Below are positions 1-9,610 of a stretch of 64,000 nt of DNA, piece by piece. Position 1 is the first letter of the stretch. The number at the start of each line of letters is the position of its first letter. The notes beneath the pieces were generated by a model. That model worked only from the letters and a program-made list of their open reading frames with translations, was not told the DNA's origin and did no database searches. Position numbers and translations under genes: made by a program. This DNA is from VAXT01 sp035318925 (lineage in GTDB: Bacteria > Actinomycetota > Thermoleophilia > Gaiellales > Gaiellaceae), in assembly GCA_035318925.1 (NCBI GenBank), contig DATHDS010000036.1, positions 1 to 64,000 on the forward strand, in the 5' to 3' direction.

Positions 1-504
1 TCACAGATCGCATTAGACTCTGGAACGTAAAGAAACAAACGGCCCCGCGAGCAATTTAAGGGAATGGACGGTGCTTTCAGGGAAGGTGCCCTAAGCCACT
101 ATTGGCGATCCACCAAGGTGTTGCCTCCATCGGGGACCACCCGATGATCTACCCCGTCTGCGGGCTTGAGCACGTTCCAGACGAGGCTCGTGAGATGTCG
201 CACTTCCGCCAAACCGCGACAGCAGCTTCCTAAGCCCGAAACGCCCGCTTTTCGGGGCCGGTTGTCGGCTCGGTTGTCGGCGTCGCGGAGTTGTGTAGTG
301 GACTGCGATCCCTCTAAGCATCAGGCTCCAGCGAGCCGCGTGGCTCCGCGTTGTCGCGTTGTCGGGCGCCGACACGCGATCGTCGGACGGGTGGCACATC
401 AGTTGGCAGACACCGAAACCTCGTGAATTGGTGATACTCGCTTCGCCACTTAGTCGAGGAGAACAGCTGGCAGGTCCCACGAGCCTCCGGAAAGGGGCGG
501 ACGC
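1..504. other. No convincing gene
   Basis: Several short reading frames cross this stretch on both strands, but none has a good ribosome-binding site, a recognisable domain or a coupled neighbour. No RNA gene or repeat was seen. The last 20 bases hold the ribosome-binding site of the next gene. Confidence 0.5.
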
Positions 505-834
505 ATGTCGACCGTTCAACCACCGAACCTCGAAGGTCGGCTCGACCTATCCTTGCGCGAGCGCGCCTTGCTCGGACTATTCGCAGCAGTTGCGTCGGCT
601 ACGTATTCGGTCGCACGAGGGGAGAGGGCTGAGTCGCCGAATCGGCGAGGCGTCTTCGGTCTGTTCAACCTCACGCAGAAATTCGTCTCAAATGCTTTCC
701 CACCGTGCCCATGGGCACCGCCCGGTGCTGCCGTAGTTCCTGATTGGGATCCGCAGACGCACAACGCGATTCTTCGTTGTCAGCATCCGGGGCACTGTTG
801 GAAGGGGAACGGCGACTACTACCCCTGTGCATGA
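505..834 (+). CDS. Small hypothetical protein, first of a coupled pair
   Basis: This encodes 109 residues and no family is recognised. The ATG follows a GGAAAGGGG ribosome-binding site at a good distance. The stop overlaps the start of the next gene as ATGA, which argues that both frames are real and translationally coupled. The middle has a short hydrophobic stretch (ALLGLFAAVASA, about residues 21-32). The C-terminal third has four cysteines, including the motif CQHPGHCW, which might form a disulfide or bind metal. Function unknown. Confidence 0.5.
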   Translation: MSTVQPPNLEGRLDLSLRERALLGLFAAVASATYSVARGERAESPNRRGVFGLFNLTQKFVSNAFPPCPWAPPGAAVVPDWDPQTHNAILRCQHPGHCWKGNGDYYPCA

Positions 835-1391
835 GAGCTCTCCTGATCGGCATCATCTACGGCGCAGCGGGAATCGGCGCTTACGAAGGGGCCCAAGCCT
901 TCGGCGTACGTGTGGCGGCCTTCGCCCTAGCGGGAACAGTCTTGGCCGCACTCGTGTTGACGGTCGTCGCGTTCCGGGTGGCCGAGAAGCAACCGTTATT
1001 GACCGCTCTCCTGATCGAGTCAATGCCGACCGTGTTGTGCCTAGCGATTGCTGCGGCCGCTGGCGCAGGACTGATCCGCGGTTCGATCTCGTTAATTCGC
1101 GTGACAGGGGAACACCCAAGCGCCCCGGTCCACGCCCTCTCTGACGCAATCGGGGCGCTCTTGGTACTGGCGGTTTCCTTTCTTGCGAAATTCGGCGAGC
1201 TATCTTCTCCCCGGACGTTCGGTCGTCGGTTTGTTTGTCGTCGTTACACGACTGCGTTCCCCGCGATGCCGATTTCGCCCGGTCCACAGCTCGACGCGTA
1301 TCGGGCCGTGAGAGCCGCATGCCAAGGCGAAGGCTCGTGGGGTCTACGAGATCTGAAGCGATGTCTCACCGTTATTCAAAAAGCTCGGTGA
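831..1391 (+). CDS. Hypothetical membrane protein
   Basis: The 186-residue product has about four predicted membrane segments: near residues 2-20 (ALLIGIIYGAAGIGAY), 26-46, 55-78 and 100-120. The tail is basic and soluble. The ATG overlaps the stop of the upstream gene (ATGA), which fixes this start better than an upstream in-frame start at 744. No family is recognised. The last 60 residues are low in hydrophobicity and could be a degraded or shifted end. It is probably co-transcribed with the 109-residue gene before it. Confidence 0.5.
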   Translation: MRALLIGIIYGAAGIGAYEGAQAFGVRVAAFALAGTVLAALVLTVVAFRVAEKQPLLTALLIESMPTVLCLAIAAAAGAGLIRGSISLIRVTGEHPSAPVHALSDAIGALLVLAVSFLAKFGELSSPRTFGRRFVCRRYTTAFPAMPISPGPQLDAYRAVRAACQGEGSWGLRDLKRCLTVIQKAR

Positions 1392-2134
1392 TGGGAACCC
1401 ATGTGCACGCATGGGCAGGCGGTATCGTCCAGGCGCGACCGTTTAGCGGACTTAGTCCTGCCTCGAGCGAGGTAGTTCTTTGACGACGAGTACGAGATCG
1501 GCTCTTCTATGCCGCAAATTGCGGGGGCACAACTGAGGGCTCGACATCCAGGTTGTGAGGCCGGTCGGCAATAGCTCCTGGCCCCCCGCCGCGCGGGCGT
1601 GATGGATCGCTTCTGATGATGCGATTCTGAAAAACGCCGTTTCAGACCTTGGTCGGTGCGGGGTTTGAACGTTTTGGTCTCGAGACGGATGTCGCCTTTC
1701 GGCTCTTGTGCGACAACAAGCGCTGGCTCGGCCCCGGCGCAATGACGAACGCGTGCCTGTCGGAGAACGACAGAGCGACACGACGAGTGATCGACGCGAC
1801 TTCCGAGCGTGAGACGGCGCTCGCGTTACAGAATGTGAGCACGACGTCCGCCCCTTTTCGGCATGCGAACCGCCTCGCAGAGCCGAAAACCCGCCGACCC
1901 GCCCCGAATACGCATCGACCCGATGTAACGCGGGCCGCCGAGCCCCTCCGCTTCGTCGATCGAGCGAACGGTTGCGAGGAACTCTTCCGGGATGTGATCC
2001 GATCCAACCCTAGGCCGTGAGAAGACTGCGAGCTGCTCGCGGAGAGGCGGACGAGAGGGAGCATCCGGGGAGTAGTGATCGAGCCGTCCGATAACGCCCC
2101 AACTTGGAGCTTCCTCCTTGCGCCGCCTCAGCCT
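1392..2134. other. No confident gene; possible decayed coding DNA
   Basis: Reading frames are short and overlap on both strands. On the minus strand near 1840-2010 a frame reads IPEEFLATVRSIDEAEGLGG and looks protein-like, but it has no clear start and is interrupted by a stop. I see no recognisable domain, repeat or RNA gene. The likeliest reading is a decayed gene. Confidence 0.4.
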
Positions 2135-2911
2135 TCATATCGGCTCCGGAACCAATACGAGCTCGCCTCCGAAGAGAGGTGTAACGCGACCTTCGCGCCG
2201 GGCAAGCGGGGTCCACTCGCGGAGCACCGGCCGGTCAAACGTGTCGGGCACGTCGAAGTAGAGCGTCTCGCCCGTCCGCTCACCAGCGCTGAATGGAACG
2301 AGCTCGCCGTCGACGAAATCATCCGGCGCCTCGCGAAACCACCGGACGAGCGCGTCGAGGCTCTCAAGCGCGTCGCTCGGTTCCGACGGTTCGCCTGCCA
2401 CAGCCCGTTCGCGAGCCATCGAGAGGAGCTGATCAGGGGAATCCCACCTGCCGAAGAGCGGAGCTTCGGATTGCCAAGCGGAGAGGAGGTCGCGCCGCAT
2501 CGTGCGAGCGAACTCGGTCGCAGGCGGCAGGCCAGCCAGCTCTTCGCTCCAGCTGTTCCATTGACGAATGGGGAAGGCGACGGCGCCGTGCGTCGAGACT
2601 GCCTCACTTGGGCGGTACTGATATGACGCGAAGGAATCGCTCGGGTCAATGTGCGGGTGAGTCCAGAGAACGTGGTTCCCAAGACGAGACACGTGGACGT
2701 ATCCGCCGCTCTGGCAACCGGGAATGCCGCACGCTTCGCAGAGTTGAACCTGAACCGCAGGCTCGGCCTCGTCAAACCACTCGACCCAGGTGATGGCGTT
2801 CGAGAGTTCGACACCATCGCAGATGAGCTTCGTCCAGTCTGGATTCTCCTGCCCTGATGACGAGAAGTTCGGCTGCCACGGAACGAATTGACGTGTTTCG
2901 CTAACCAGCAT
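2135..2911 (-). CDS. Hypothetical protein with a Cys cluster
   Basis: This 258-residue soluble protein is of no recognised family. Cysteines 58, 61 and 66 in LCEACGIPGCQSGG form a compact C-x2-C-x4-C cluster that could bind zinc. Nearby are a histidine in YVHV and another in LWTHPH. The sequence is acidic and tryptophan-rich, with no signal peptide or membrane segment. The composition resembles the stand-alone accessory proteins common in actinobacterial genomes, some of which act in toxin-immunity loci, but nothing next to it supports that role. The ribosome-binding site before the ATG is weak. Confidence 0.7.
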   Translation of the reverse strand: MLVSETRQFVPWQPNFSSSGQENPDWTKLICDGVELSNAITWVEWFDEAEPAVQVQLCEACGIPGCQSGGYVHVSRLGNHVLWTHPHIDPSDSFASYQYRPSEAVSTHGAVAFPIRQWNSWSEELAGLPPATEFARTMRRDLLSAWQSEAPLFGRWDSPDQLLSMARERAVAGEPSEPSDALESLDALVRWFREAPDDFVDGELVPFSAGERTGETLYFDVPDTFDRPVLREWTPLARREGRVTPLFGGELVLVPEPI

Positions 2912-3198
2912 GGATGCTCGGAGGATAGCCCTGGTACCAACGCTATGAACGATCAGCCCGGGCGGAGATCATCTCGCCATTCGGCCTGCCAATGGTCCCG
3001 CCTGAATCTCACGGGCCGCCCGCCGGGGCTAGCCAGGCAAAGACCAGCAGCTCGCCCGCCTGCGCGAGCGTCCTCGCCTGAGAAGGCCGCGCCTGCGCCT
3101 TCTGCCTACTGACTCTAGCTGCTGCGCGTGGAAGGGTGCCTGAGCAGCCCCTGGGAGCCGCGGGTTTCACATCGAAACTGCACGTCAACCGAGCTCGC

Positions 3199-3585
3199 TC
3201 AGCGCCAGACGGTGACGCGCAAAACGAGACTTAGCGCGAGACCAACCGCGACCACGACGATGAACACCTGCTCAGACTGAGTAGAGATGCCAGCGAGGAA
3301 CGCAACCACGAGAGTTAGGAATGGCAACGCCAGTCGGAGAAGTCCCTTACGAAACTCGCGGCGCGACCGTAGGGCCTGAGCCCAGGCAGGATCACGTACC
3401 GATTTCCACCCGTAGTAGGTGAGGATCACCGCGACAGTCACTCCCAAGATCAAGGCCCAGACCAAGCTCCGATCGAAGCGGAAGTATCCGATCGCGCCGC
3501 CGCCGCCTAACCCTGAGACGAACATGAACGCCAGCACCCGCCACGGCTTCTGGGAAGCGTCTTCGGGATCGTTCAGCCAGCTCAT
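3199..3585 (-). CDS. Small four-helix membrane protein
   Basis: The 128-residue protein has four membrane segments at about residues 17-36, 41-60, 85-104 and 107-126. A basic loop (RSRREFRKG) lies between helices two and three. I chose the ATG at MSWLNDPEDA because the upstream extension is arginine-rich and not membrane-like. No family is recognised. It stands alone between an unknown soluble gene and an unknown gene on the other strand. Confidence 0.7.
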   Translation of the reverse strand: MSWLNDPEDASQKPWRVLAFMFVSGLGGGGAIGYFRFDRSLVWALILGVTVAVILTYYGWKSVRDPAWAQALRSRREFRKGLLRLALPFLTLVVAFLAGISTQSEQVFIVVVAVGLALSLVLRVTVWR

Positions 3586-3945
3586 AGAACAAGTATCGGC
3601 CGATTCTCGCCGCTCCTCAACGCCTGCGGTGATACCAAGGGCACGCAGCAATAGCCGCAAGCTCAGTTCGCGCTCGGTGTGCCCAGCCGAGCCTGAGGGT
3701 GATGGATCGCGATGCTGAGCGGCTCGTGGGCGTCGCTATGAGACGTTCATCATCTGGTTCCGTCGGAATAGACGTAGGCGCCGCTGCGACAAACCCTCCT
3801 AGCAATTGCTTCGCCGCGACAACTCGCGCGTCGGATCGGGAAGGCTCGGACCGCATCCACTCGAATCGAGTATGGGCTGGATCTCGGGCCAACCGCGACT
3901 CAGGTCAGGTGCGCCGATTGTCGATGATTCACATATGGGATCGCG

Positions 3946-4416
3946 ATGACCTACACGGAGTCGACCGCCCAGCTCGTCGACGTCGCGCGCTCCGGCGACG
4001 TGACCACGACGCGGCTGCTCGCCTCCGAGGCTGTGTCCGAGCCGCTCGCTCCAGCCGGCCTCTATGCCGGTCCCGACGCCCCCGACGAGGTCTGGCAGCT
4101 GCACAAACTGGTCGAGCGCGAGGCCGACGGCTCGCTCGTCTTCGAGACCTACGGCTCGGGCCCACCGCCCCAGGCCGGCGAGCGCTTCGTCTTCAGACCG
4201 TGGTGGACGCCGGGTCAGCTGGCGATCGCCGCCGACCGAACCCTCGACTGGCGACGCGAGCAATACGCCAAGGGGGATCACGAGCACTGCCTGCTCACTT
4301 GGGAGACGATCCTGCCCGGCGCTACGGCCTACCACTCGACAGCGGGCTGGCTGGCGACCGCTGCCTACGAGCGCTTCATCCGCGACGACCTTTTGCGGTT
4401 GCGCGAGCCTTCGTGA
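3946..4416 (+). CDS. Hypothetical soluble protein
   Basis: The product is 156 residues, acidic and soluble, without a signal peptide. It is rich in aromatic residues and contains the motif FRPWWTPGQL. The start at MTYTEST is the most plausible, although the upstream ribosome-binding site is poor. A membrane-protein gene follows 61 bases later on the same strand, so the two may be co-transcribed. No family is recognised. Confidence 0.65.
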   Translation: MTYTESTAQLVDVARSGDVTTTRLLASEAVSEPLAPAGLYAGPDAPDEVWQLHKLVEREADGSLVFETYGSGPPPQAGERFVFRPWWTPGQLAIAADRTLDWRREQYAKGDHEHCLLTWETILPGATAYHSTAGWLATAAYERFIRDDLLRLREPS

Positions 4417-4477
4417 GCGTGGGGCGGCTCATCTCCCGCGCCGAAATGCCGAGTATTCCGGTGAGGTCTTGTAAGCC

Positions 4478-4822
4478 GTGAAGCTGCAAGTCGCCATACC
4501 GCGCTGGTTCCTCGTGCTCTTCGGCGCCGGGCTAGTCCTCGCAGTTGCACTCGCCGTCGCCGCGCCGTTCGCTGTCTACATGAGCGTGGTGGTCGGCTGG
4601 TACCTCGCGTTGCTCGTCCTGTTCGCCTTCTGGGCGCGCGCGCACGTACGGCCGCTGATCGAGCAGGCGCGCGAGCGCGGCGAGTGGCGCCCCTATGTCG
4701 AGCTTCGATACCCGCCTTGGGCGCGGCGGGTGGCCGCGAGCTGGCTGGTCCTCTTCCTGGTCTCGTCGGTGACGGGCTTCGTCCTGCTCGTAATCGCTAT
4801 TGTCGAGCTGCGTCTCCGCTAA
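4478..4822 (+). CDS. Small membrane protein
   Basis: This 114-residue protein starts with GTG. It has three membrane segments at about residues 10-30, 34-50 and 87-108, and a soluble loop rich in arginine and glutamate (IEQARERGEWRPYVELR) between the second and third. A GGTGAGG stretch lies upstream as a possible ribosome-binding site. Function unknown. Confidence 0.65.
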   Translation: MKLQVAIPRWFLVLFGAGLVLAVALAVAAPFAVYMSVVVGWYLALLVLFAFWARAHVRPLIEQARERGEWRPYVELRYPPWARRVAASWLVLFLVSSVTGFVLLVIAIVELRLR

Positions 4823-5052
4823 CGGACGTCTCGGTCAGCGGCGCGTCACCCAGCACTCAGCGCCGGGGAGCGCCTGGAGATCTCCCGGCATAGGGCTGTA
4901 GCGTTCGTGCGCAAATGGGCAAGCCCAGGGAGCCGGACTGTTACAAAGCCGGGTTCCCTGAGCGACCTGGTGCTTCGATCGCCCACCGAGATCCCTCCAG
5001 CTGTGCGCGCGTCCGTGACGACGAGCTCTTCCGGCGACGTATCTTGAGCAAG

Positions 5053-5532
5053 GTGAAGCCGTTATTCGTCCTGCTTTCAGCTGCCGCCGTCATAGGACTC
5101 GCTGGCCTCACGACGGGATGTGCGAGTACGCATAAGGCGGGAAGTTCACGCGGCGAACCGAAGCGCAACATGCCTGGAGCTGCCCACCCGAGCACGATCG
5201 CCTTGGCCTGGCACCACCCGACCAAGCCGGGCGTCGCGCTCCCTCGAGGCGGCGCCCGTTTCCTCTCGTCGACTCGTCTTGCCTTCGTGACGGTGGGGAG
5301 CGGCTCCTGTCCCGCGCTTCCGAGTACGCTCGCTGTCGTCGGCCGGAGCGCCATCCGACTGGAGCTCGCCCCCTACGACCCGGGCCAGAGGCCGTGCACG
5401 GCGGACCTCACGACCACTAGCGTGGAGGTCGCGATCGATCCGCGCCGCGTCGATGTTCACCATGATTTGACGATCCAGCTTGTGTACGAGCCTGGTGGTG
5501 ACCGCGTGGCACTCAGCGCGCCGGCGCTTTAG
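5053..5532 (+). CDS. Putative secreted lipoprotein
   Basis: Starting at GTG gives 159 residues. A signal peptide (KPLFVLLSAAAVIGLAGL) runs into a lipobox, LTTGC, so the mature protein should be anchored to the outer face of the membrane by Cys24. The mature part is a small beta-rich domain with two further cysteines (GSCPAL, RPCTAD) that may form a disulfide. A longer in-frame start at 4915 exists, but it would bury the signal peptide. No family is recognised. Confidence 0.65.
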   Translation: MKPLFVLLSAAAVIGLAGLTTGCASTHKAGSSRGEPKRNMPGAAHPSTIALAWHHPTKPGVALPRGGARFLSSTRLAFVTVGSGSCPALPSTLAVVGRSAIRLELAPYDPGQRPCTADLTTTSVEVAIDPRRVDVHHDLTIQLVYEPGGDRVALSAPAL

Positions 5533-5867
5533 GCAGTGTCTACGTCGCAAGGCGGCGAATCCGTGCTGGTCAGCCTGCGGCCCGCGCGCCCTTGGCCAGC
5601 TCGTTCTCTTGATCACTGACTGACCAACTGACCATGCCGCATGAGACCTGGCGCCAGAAGGGGGATTCCGGGCTTATACGGAGTGACGACGGGAGCTCGG
5701 GCTGACAGCGGGCGATGCGAGGGCGGCATCGCACGCGGTGTCCTCGCCTGCAGCGTCAGCGCCGCCGGTAGAGCAGGCGGACCCACCGCTCGCCGTTCCA
5801 GCGATGGCCACGCCGGCCCCGGGCGCGGCATCGGCAGCTGTAGCGCGCGGCTCAAGGACTGGAACGG
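5533..5867. other. No gene seen
   Basis: This stretch separates the lipoprotein gene from an integrase-core remnant. Open frames exist because of the high GC content, but they are low-complexity (Ala/Pro-rich) and lack ribosome-binding sites. It may include sequence left by the insertion of the lost transposon. Confidence 0.4.
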
Positions 5868-6159
5868 CGAGCCTCATCCAAACGCCGATCCGCGCCCCGC
5901 AAGCGAACGCCTACGCCGAACGCTTCGTCCGCACGATACGCGCCGAATGTCTCGACTGGCTACTGATCGTCGGCCGCCGCCACCTCGAGACAGTGCTACG
6001 CACCTACACCGCCCACTACAACCGCGAGCGCCCACACTGCGGACTCGCGCTGCTCCCGCCCGACCCGACAACGCGGACCAGCCACCGAGCGGCGGAGAAA
6101 TCAAGCGTCGCGACCGACTCGGCGGACTGATCCACGAATACCACCGCGCTGCAGCATGA
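5868..6159 (+). pseudogene. Integrase-core transposase fragment, frameshifted
   Basis: Only the C-terminal part of a DDE/integrase-core transposase (IS3/IS481-like) remains. The frame at 5880-6080 reads TPIRAPQANAYAERFVRTIR, then HYNRERPH, typical of the last third of the catalytic domain with its glutamate (AER). The natural ending, RRDRLGGLIHEYHRAAA followed by a stop, lies in a different frame at about 6105-6159, so there is a frameshift near 6085-6105. The N-terminal two thirds, with the first aspartates, are missing. This is a dead insertion-sequence relic. Confidence 0.75.
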
Positions 6160-6211
6160 ACCACCATTTTGAAACCCCTCACCCTTTCTTGGGCTTGTTC
6201 CGCGGGCGCCC

Positions 6212-6766
6212 GTGCCGATCAGGAAAGACGTGCGCCGCTTGCTCCTCGGATCCCTCATCTTCCTCGTCCTCGCAGCGGTCACCGGTTGCGCGGCGATCGG
6301 CGGTGGCGGCGAGAGGCAGCGCTTGCGCAAGATCCTCGACGGTGGCGCACCGCCTGCGCATGAGCTGGTCGGCTGCTCGTACGCCTCGGGCTTCTTCGGC
6401 GGCGAGACCCCGAGCCTACGGTGCGTCTACTTCGTCGGCGGCGACCTTGCGGCAGTCGCCAGCGCTGCCGGCGCGCGGCTCGAGCGCGAAGGCTTCACCA
6501 TCGCTTGCCGTCGTAGCCACGACCGAATCGAGATCAGCGGCTCGGACGGGACGACGAGGATCGACGGTTACACGGCAGAGGGAGCAGTGACCTTCGACGA
6601 GAACGGCGACCCGCTCGACGTCTATCCGCGCGAGTTCGCGAGCCCGCCGCGGAAGCTCGTGCCACCTGGGAGCGTGGCCTTGGAGCTCGGCGCCGACCGG
6701 CATGCTGTCGCGAATGCGCGCGACGACCTGATGCCCTACACGGTTCCGTGCCGCCAGGTCAGGTAG
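6212..6766 (+). CDS. Putative lipoprotein
   Basis: The 184-residue product begins with a basic N-terminus (RKDVRR), then a hydrophobic segment (LLLGSLIFLVLAA) and the lipobox VTGC. It should be exported and lipid-anchored. The mature part has three cysteines (GCSYAS, LRCVYF, IACRR) and a conserved-looking alpha/beta pattern. The start is GTG at 6212; an in-frame GTG at 6230 has an AGGAAAG stretch too close upstream to serve it. Its layout resembles the lipoprotein at 36099-36575, but I cannot show homology by eye. Confidence 0.65.
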   Translation: MPIRKDVRRLLLGSLIFLVLAAVTGCAAIGGGGERQRLRKILDGGAPPAHELVGCSYASGFFGGETPSLRCVYFVGGDLAAVASAAGARLEREGFTIACRRSHDRIEISGSDGTTRIDGYTAEGAVTFDENGDPLDVYPREFASPPRKLVPPGSVALELGADRHAVANARDDLMPYTVPCRQVR

Positions 6767-6819
6767 GAGCAGCATGCGGTAGCGGTTGACCCGCTGTCGT
6801 TCTCGCCGACCGTGCGGCA

Positions 6820-6925
6820 TCACCTCGAAGGCAGCGCCGCCCGCAGTTGGTCGAGGCTCGCGTTCTGGATCTGGCGACCCGCTCGTGGCTCAGCCCGAGC
6901 AGTCCGCCGATCTCCCGCAGCGTCT
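6820..6925 (-). pseudogene. Sigma-70 region 4.2 remnant
   Basis: Read on the minus strand, this fragment encodes QTLREIGGLLGLSHERV, then after a one-base shift QIQNASLDQLRAALPSR and a stop. That is the helix-turn-helix of sigma-70 region 4.2 (the part that reads the -35 element) and the end of the protein. Everything upstream of region 4.2 is gone, and an in-frame TGA precedes the fragment. It is a relic and not a functional sigma factor. Confidence 0.65.
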
Positions 6926-7061
6926 GCGCTCACAGCCCAGGCCGAAACGGCGCCTGATGAAACGGCAGAGCTTTCCGCAAGGCCCTCGAGTTGGCTCAAT
7001 CCAGCCGGAGGACAACCCGCGGGCCTCAGGCACGCCGGCCGATCGGCTGCCTATCAACGAC

Positions 7062-7769
7062 TTAGGTCGAAGGGACGAAAAGACGGCTGAGTTCGGTTTG
7101 AGCCGAATCGAGCATCGATTCATTCGGGTTTGCGGTTCCGAACATCACTTCAACGTAGACGTAACGCCCGTTCACATGCGCGTTGATCCGGTATTCGCTC
7201 ACATTCGGTGACGGTTGGTTCTCGTACTGCCCGCTGAAGAAGTTCCCGTCCGAAAGCGCAAGCGGGAGCTGAAGGTCCTTGTATCCGCTAGTGCTCGGGT
7301 CGGGGATAGTCGGCAGTGTGCTGGCGTAGATGAGAATCCCGTCAGCAGGAAGGCTCTTTGCAGTTTGGACCGGTTCTCCGGTTGCCGCGTCGTTCCCGGC
7401 AAAGGGAACGTTTGCCCCCCAAACGAATTGAATCCGGTCGTCGTGCGGGTCTCGTGACTGGAGCGTGTTCCAGCCTAGGGCCGGGGTGAATGCCAGCACC
7501 GGGGGCCTCGTCTCGGCATGCGACCGCGGCACGGCAAAGGTCGCTGCTAGGCCACCAACGGAGGCGAAGATCAGGGCTGTAGTCGCAACGGCCACGAGTG
7601 GCCGGCGCTCTGCGAGCGTGCGAAGCTTTCGGAGTCCTCGCCGAGCGAGATTCTCCTCGGCGCGTGCGCGAAGCTCCGCGAAGAAGTTTGGCGACTCAGT
7701 CGGCATGGGCAGGTCAGCGAGTGCCTGGGCGATCAGGTCGTCTCGGTCGTCACCCTGGGTACTGCTCAT
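7062..7769 (-). CDS. Putative anti-sigma factor / membrane-anchored partner of ECF sigma
   Basis: The 235-residue protein has a cytoplasmic N-terminus (about residues 1-55, acidic then basic), one membrane segment (VAVATTALIFASVGGLAATF, about 56-75) and an extracytoplasmic C-terminal domain of about 150 residues. Its ATG overlaps the stop of the sigma gene by four bases, so the two are co-translated. This topology and position are typical of an anti-sigma factor. No HxxxCxxC zinc motif is present, so it is not a classical ZAS-type anti-sigma. The role is inferred from context. Confidence 0.7.
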   Translation of the reverse strand: MSSTQGDDRDDLIAQALADLPMPTESPNFFAELRARAEENLARRGLRKLRTLAERRPLVAVATTALIFASVGGLAATFAVPRSHAETRPPVLAFTPALGWNTLQSRDPHDDRIQFVWGANVPFAGNDAATGEPVQTAKSLPADGILIYASTLPTIPDPSTSGYKDLQLPLALSDGNFFSGQYENQPSPNVSEYRINAHVNGRYVYVEVMFGTANPNESMLDSAQTELSRLFVPST

Positions 7770-8362
7770 TTGTTCTCACTCCTCACCGTCGTCGGTTCGT
7801 CGAGCACCCGTCTAAGTGCCGCCCGCCCTGCGCTCAGCCGCGAGGCGATCGTGCCTCGCGGGACTTCGAGGAGCGTGGCAGCGGTCTCATAGTCGAAGCC
7901 TTGACCATCGACTAAGAGAACCGCCGTTCGCGCATCAACGGGCAGGCCTAAGAGCGCATCGCGAAGTCTCGCGCGCAGAATGACCGCCTGGTCGATCTCG
8001 GGTCCTGGATTGATCGGCTCGGGAACATCTTCGATGTTGAGCGTCCGGAGGCGTCGTCCGCGCCGAAGCTCGTCGAGGCAGCTTCGGTAGACGATTCGGT
8101 ACAGCCAGGCGAGCCGTGATCCGCCTTCGACCTCGCGGAAGCGCTCATGGGCGCGATACGCGTTGAGGTAGGCAGTTTGAAGCGCGTCGTCTGCGCCAGC
8201 CGAATCGCCAATCATGCAGTGTGCGAAACGGCGCAACTCCGAATGGTGCCGCCGGATCAGGTCCTCGAAATTCTGCCAGGGATCGGCTCGAACCTCGGTA
8301 GAAGACTTGGCGTGGCTTGCGCCAACTGCTCGAAGGCGGATCTTCGCCTGCATCGAAGACAT
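7766..8362 (-). CDS. ECF-type RNA polymerase sigma factor
   Basis: The protein has about 198 residues and two clear domains. Region 2 (about 30-100) contains DLIRRHHSELRRFA, DDALQTAYLNAY and WLYRIVYRSCLDELRRGRR. Region 4 (about 135-190) contains GFDYETAATLLEVPRGTIAS, the -35-reading helix-turn-helix, then RLSAGRAALRRVL. I chose the ATG at 8362 because GGAG lies four bases upstream; ATG 8353 is an alternative. It would direct RNA polymerase to a small regulon and is followed by an overlapping membrane-anchored gene that probably restrains it. Confidence 0.9.
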   Translation of the reverse strand: MSSMQAKIRLRAVGASHAKSSTEVRADPWQNFEDLIRRHHSELRRFAHCMIGDSAGADDALQTAYLNAYRAHERFREVEGGSRLAWLYRIVYRSCLDELRRGRRLRTLNIEDVPEPINPGPEIDQAVILRARLRDALLGLPVDARTAVLLVDGQGFDYETAATLLEVPRGTIASRLSAGRAALRRVLDEPTTVRSENK

Positions 8363-8487
8363 CACTCTCCTTCAAACGCCAGCAAGGGACGAATCGTTCG
8401 CTCAGCGCGACGGGGTGATCCGGCAACCTCCGATGACGCACCCGGGCGCGAGAGCCGCATGAGCCGTTTCCGCAACACTTACGGCGC

Positions 8488-9006
8488 GTGGGCCAGCCGA
8501 AGTCCCAGACCGAACTCCGCAATCTGCTCCGGTCGCTCGATGACCCCACGCATGCAGAGTGGCCGCCGGACTTCGACGAGAAGGCAGTGCGGACTAAGTT
8601 CATGCGGCTCGTCCAGACGATCGTGCAGGAGTTCGGAACGTCAGCTACCTACGAGGCGGGCTCCCCGCTCATCCAAGACGCGAGCTTCTTCGCCGACCTG
8701 ACGATTCCGGCCGAAGCGACGCACAGCGGCATCGAGATCGGCATTCGCACAAGCAACTTCGGCGATCTCGCCACGATCGTTGTAACTGATCCAGATCTTG
8801 CACCGGACGCGCCAGCCCTTGCGGCTCTCATCGATGAGAAGGATCTCCATGCGGTCGAAGAGCTGCTTGCCAATGGCGGCTACCAGTACATCCCCCTGAC
8901 CCTCCTACACACCGACTACGACGGGTCTCATCAGCGATTAAAGGACCCCTATTCGAGCGAGGGACGCCGGCTGACTTGGTGGGAGCGCTACTTCGATTGG
9001 TTCTGA
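8488..9006 (+). CDS. Hypothetical protein, possible immunity-type
   Basis: This soluble, acidic protein has 172 residues and a GTG start. It ends in LTWWERYFDWF, an aromatic tail seen in some small actinobacterial immunity-like proteins. That comparison is from memory and weak. There is no signal peptide, membrane segment or recognised domain. It stands divergently from the sigma/anti-sigma pair, 125 bases away. Function unknown. Confidence 0.65.
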   Translation: MGQPKSQTELRNLLRSLDDPTHAEWPPDFDEKAVRTKFMRLVQTIVQEFGTSATYEAGSPLIQDASFFADLTIPAEATHSGIEIGIRTSNFGDLATIVVTDPDLAPDAPALAALIDEKDLHAVEELLANGGYQYIPLTLLHTDYDGSHQRLKDPYSSEGRRLTWWERYFDWF

Positions 9007-9610
9007 ATGAAACGACGGCGACGGACCTTCCTGACGCCGCCGCCTCCCTCACCATCAACGTCGCACGCAAGCGGTGGCAACCTGTCGCAACGGATTTTGC
9101 GTGTTTGAGCACTTTACACGGGCGGGCCATTTACCACTGATTGCCAGCAATTTGCAACTCCGCGCTCCATAACGGCTCCATGCTTCGCTTAGCATGAGAG
9201 GGACACCATGTGCGCCGGGCTCGGCGGGATCGCCTTGAACGAGGGGCAGCTGAGGGCTACCGCGTGCGGCTCCGCGTCGTCGAGGAGTACGACGTCGCGC
9301 TGCTGGCCGAGTCGTCCATTGATGCGAACGCGCGAGCTGAAGCGGACCTTCGCAGACACGACTAGTTCGAAGATATCCAGGACAGCTGGCCGGAAGAAAT
9401 AGCCTCGGTCGAAGCGCTGATTGTGGAGACCCGGAATTCGAGATCTAGCGTGTCCTCGTTCTCCCGTCGGATAGTTGCGCAACGGATGGTGCCCATTCAC
9501 AACCTCCGTGGGTAGGACAACTAGGCCGTTGAGCAGCTTGGGCCAGAGTTCGGGAATGTCCCCCCGACGGGGCGTCGCATGGTCGGCCGACGTCGCCTAT
9601 CGTCGGGATC
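9007..9610. other. About 600 bases without a confident gene
   Basis: Overlapping short frames occur on both strands. On the plus strand at about 9230-9365 a frame reads YRVRLRVVEEYDVALLAESS and looks coding, but it meets a TAG and has no good start. It may be a decayed gene. A copy of the GGGAATGTCCCC repeat lies at 9546-9568, just before the next gene. Confidence 0.4.
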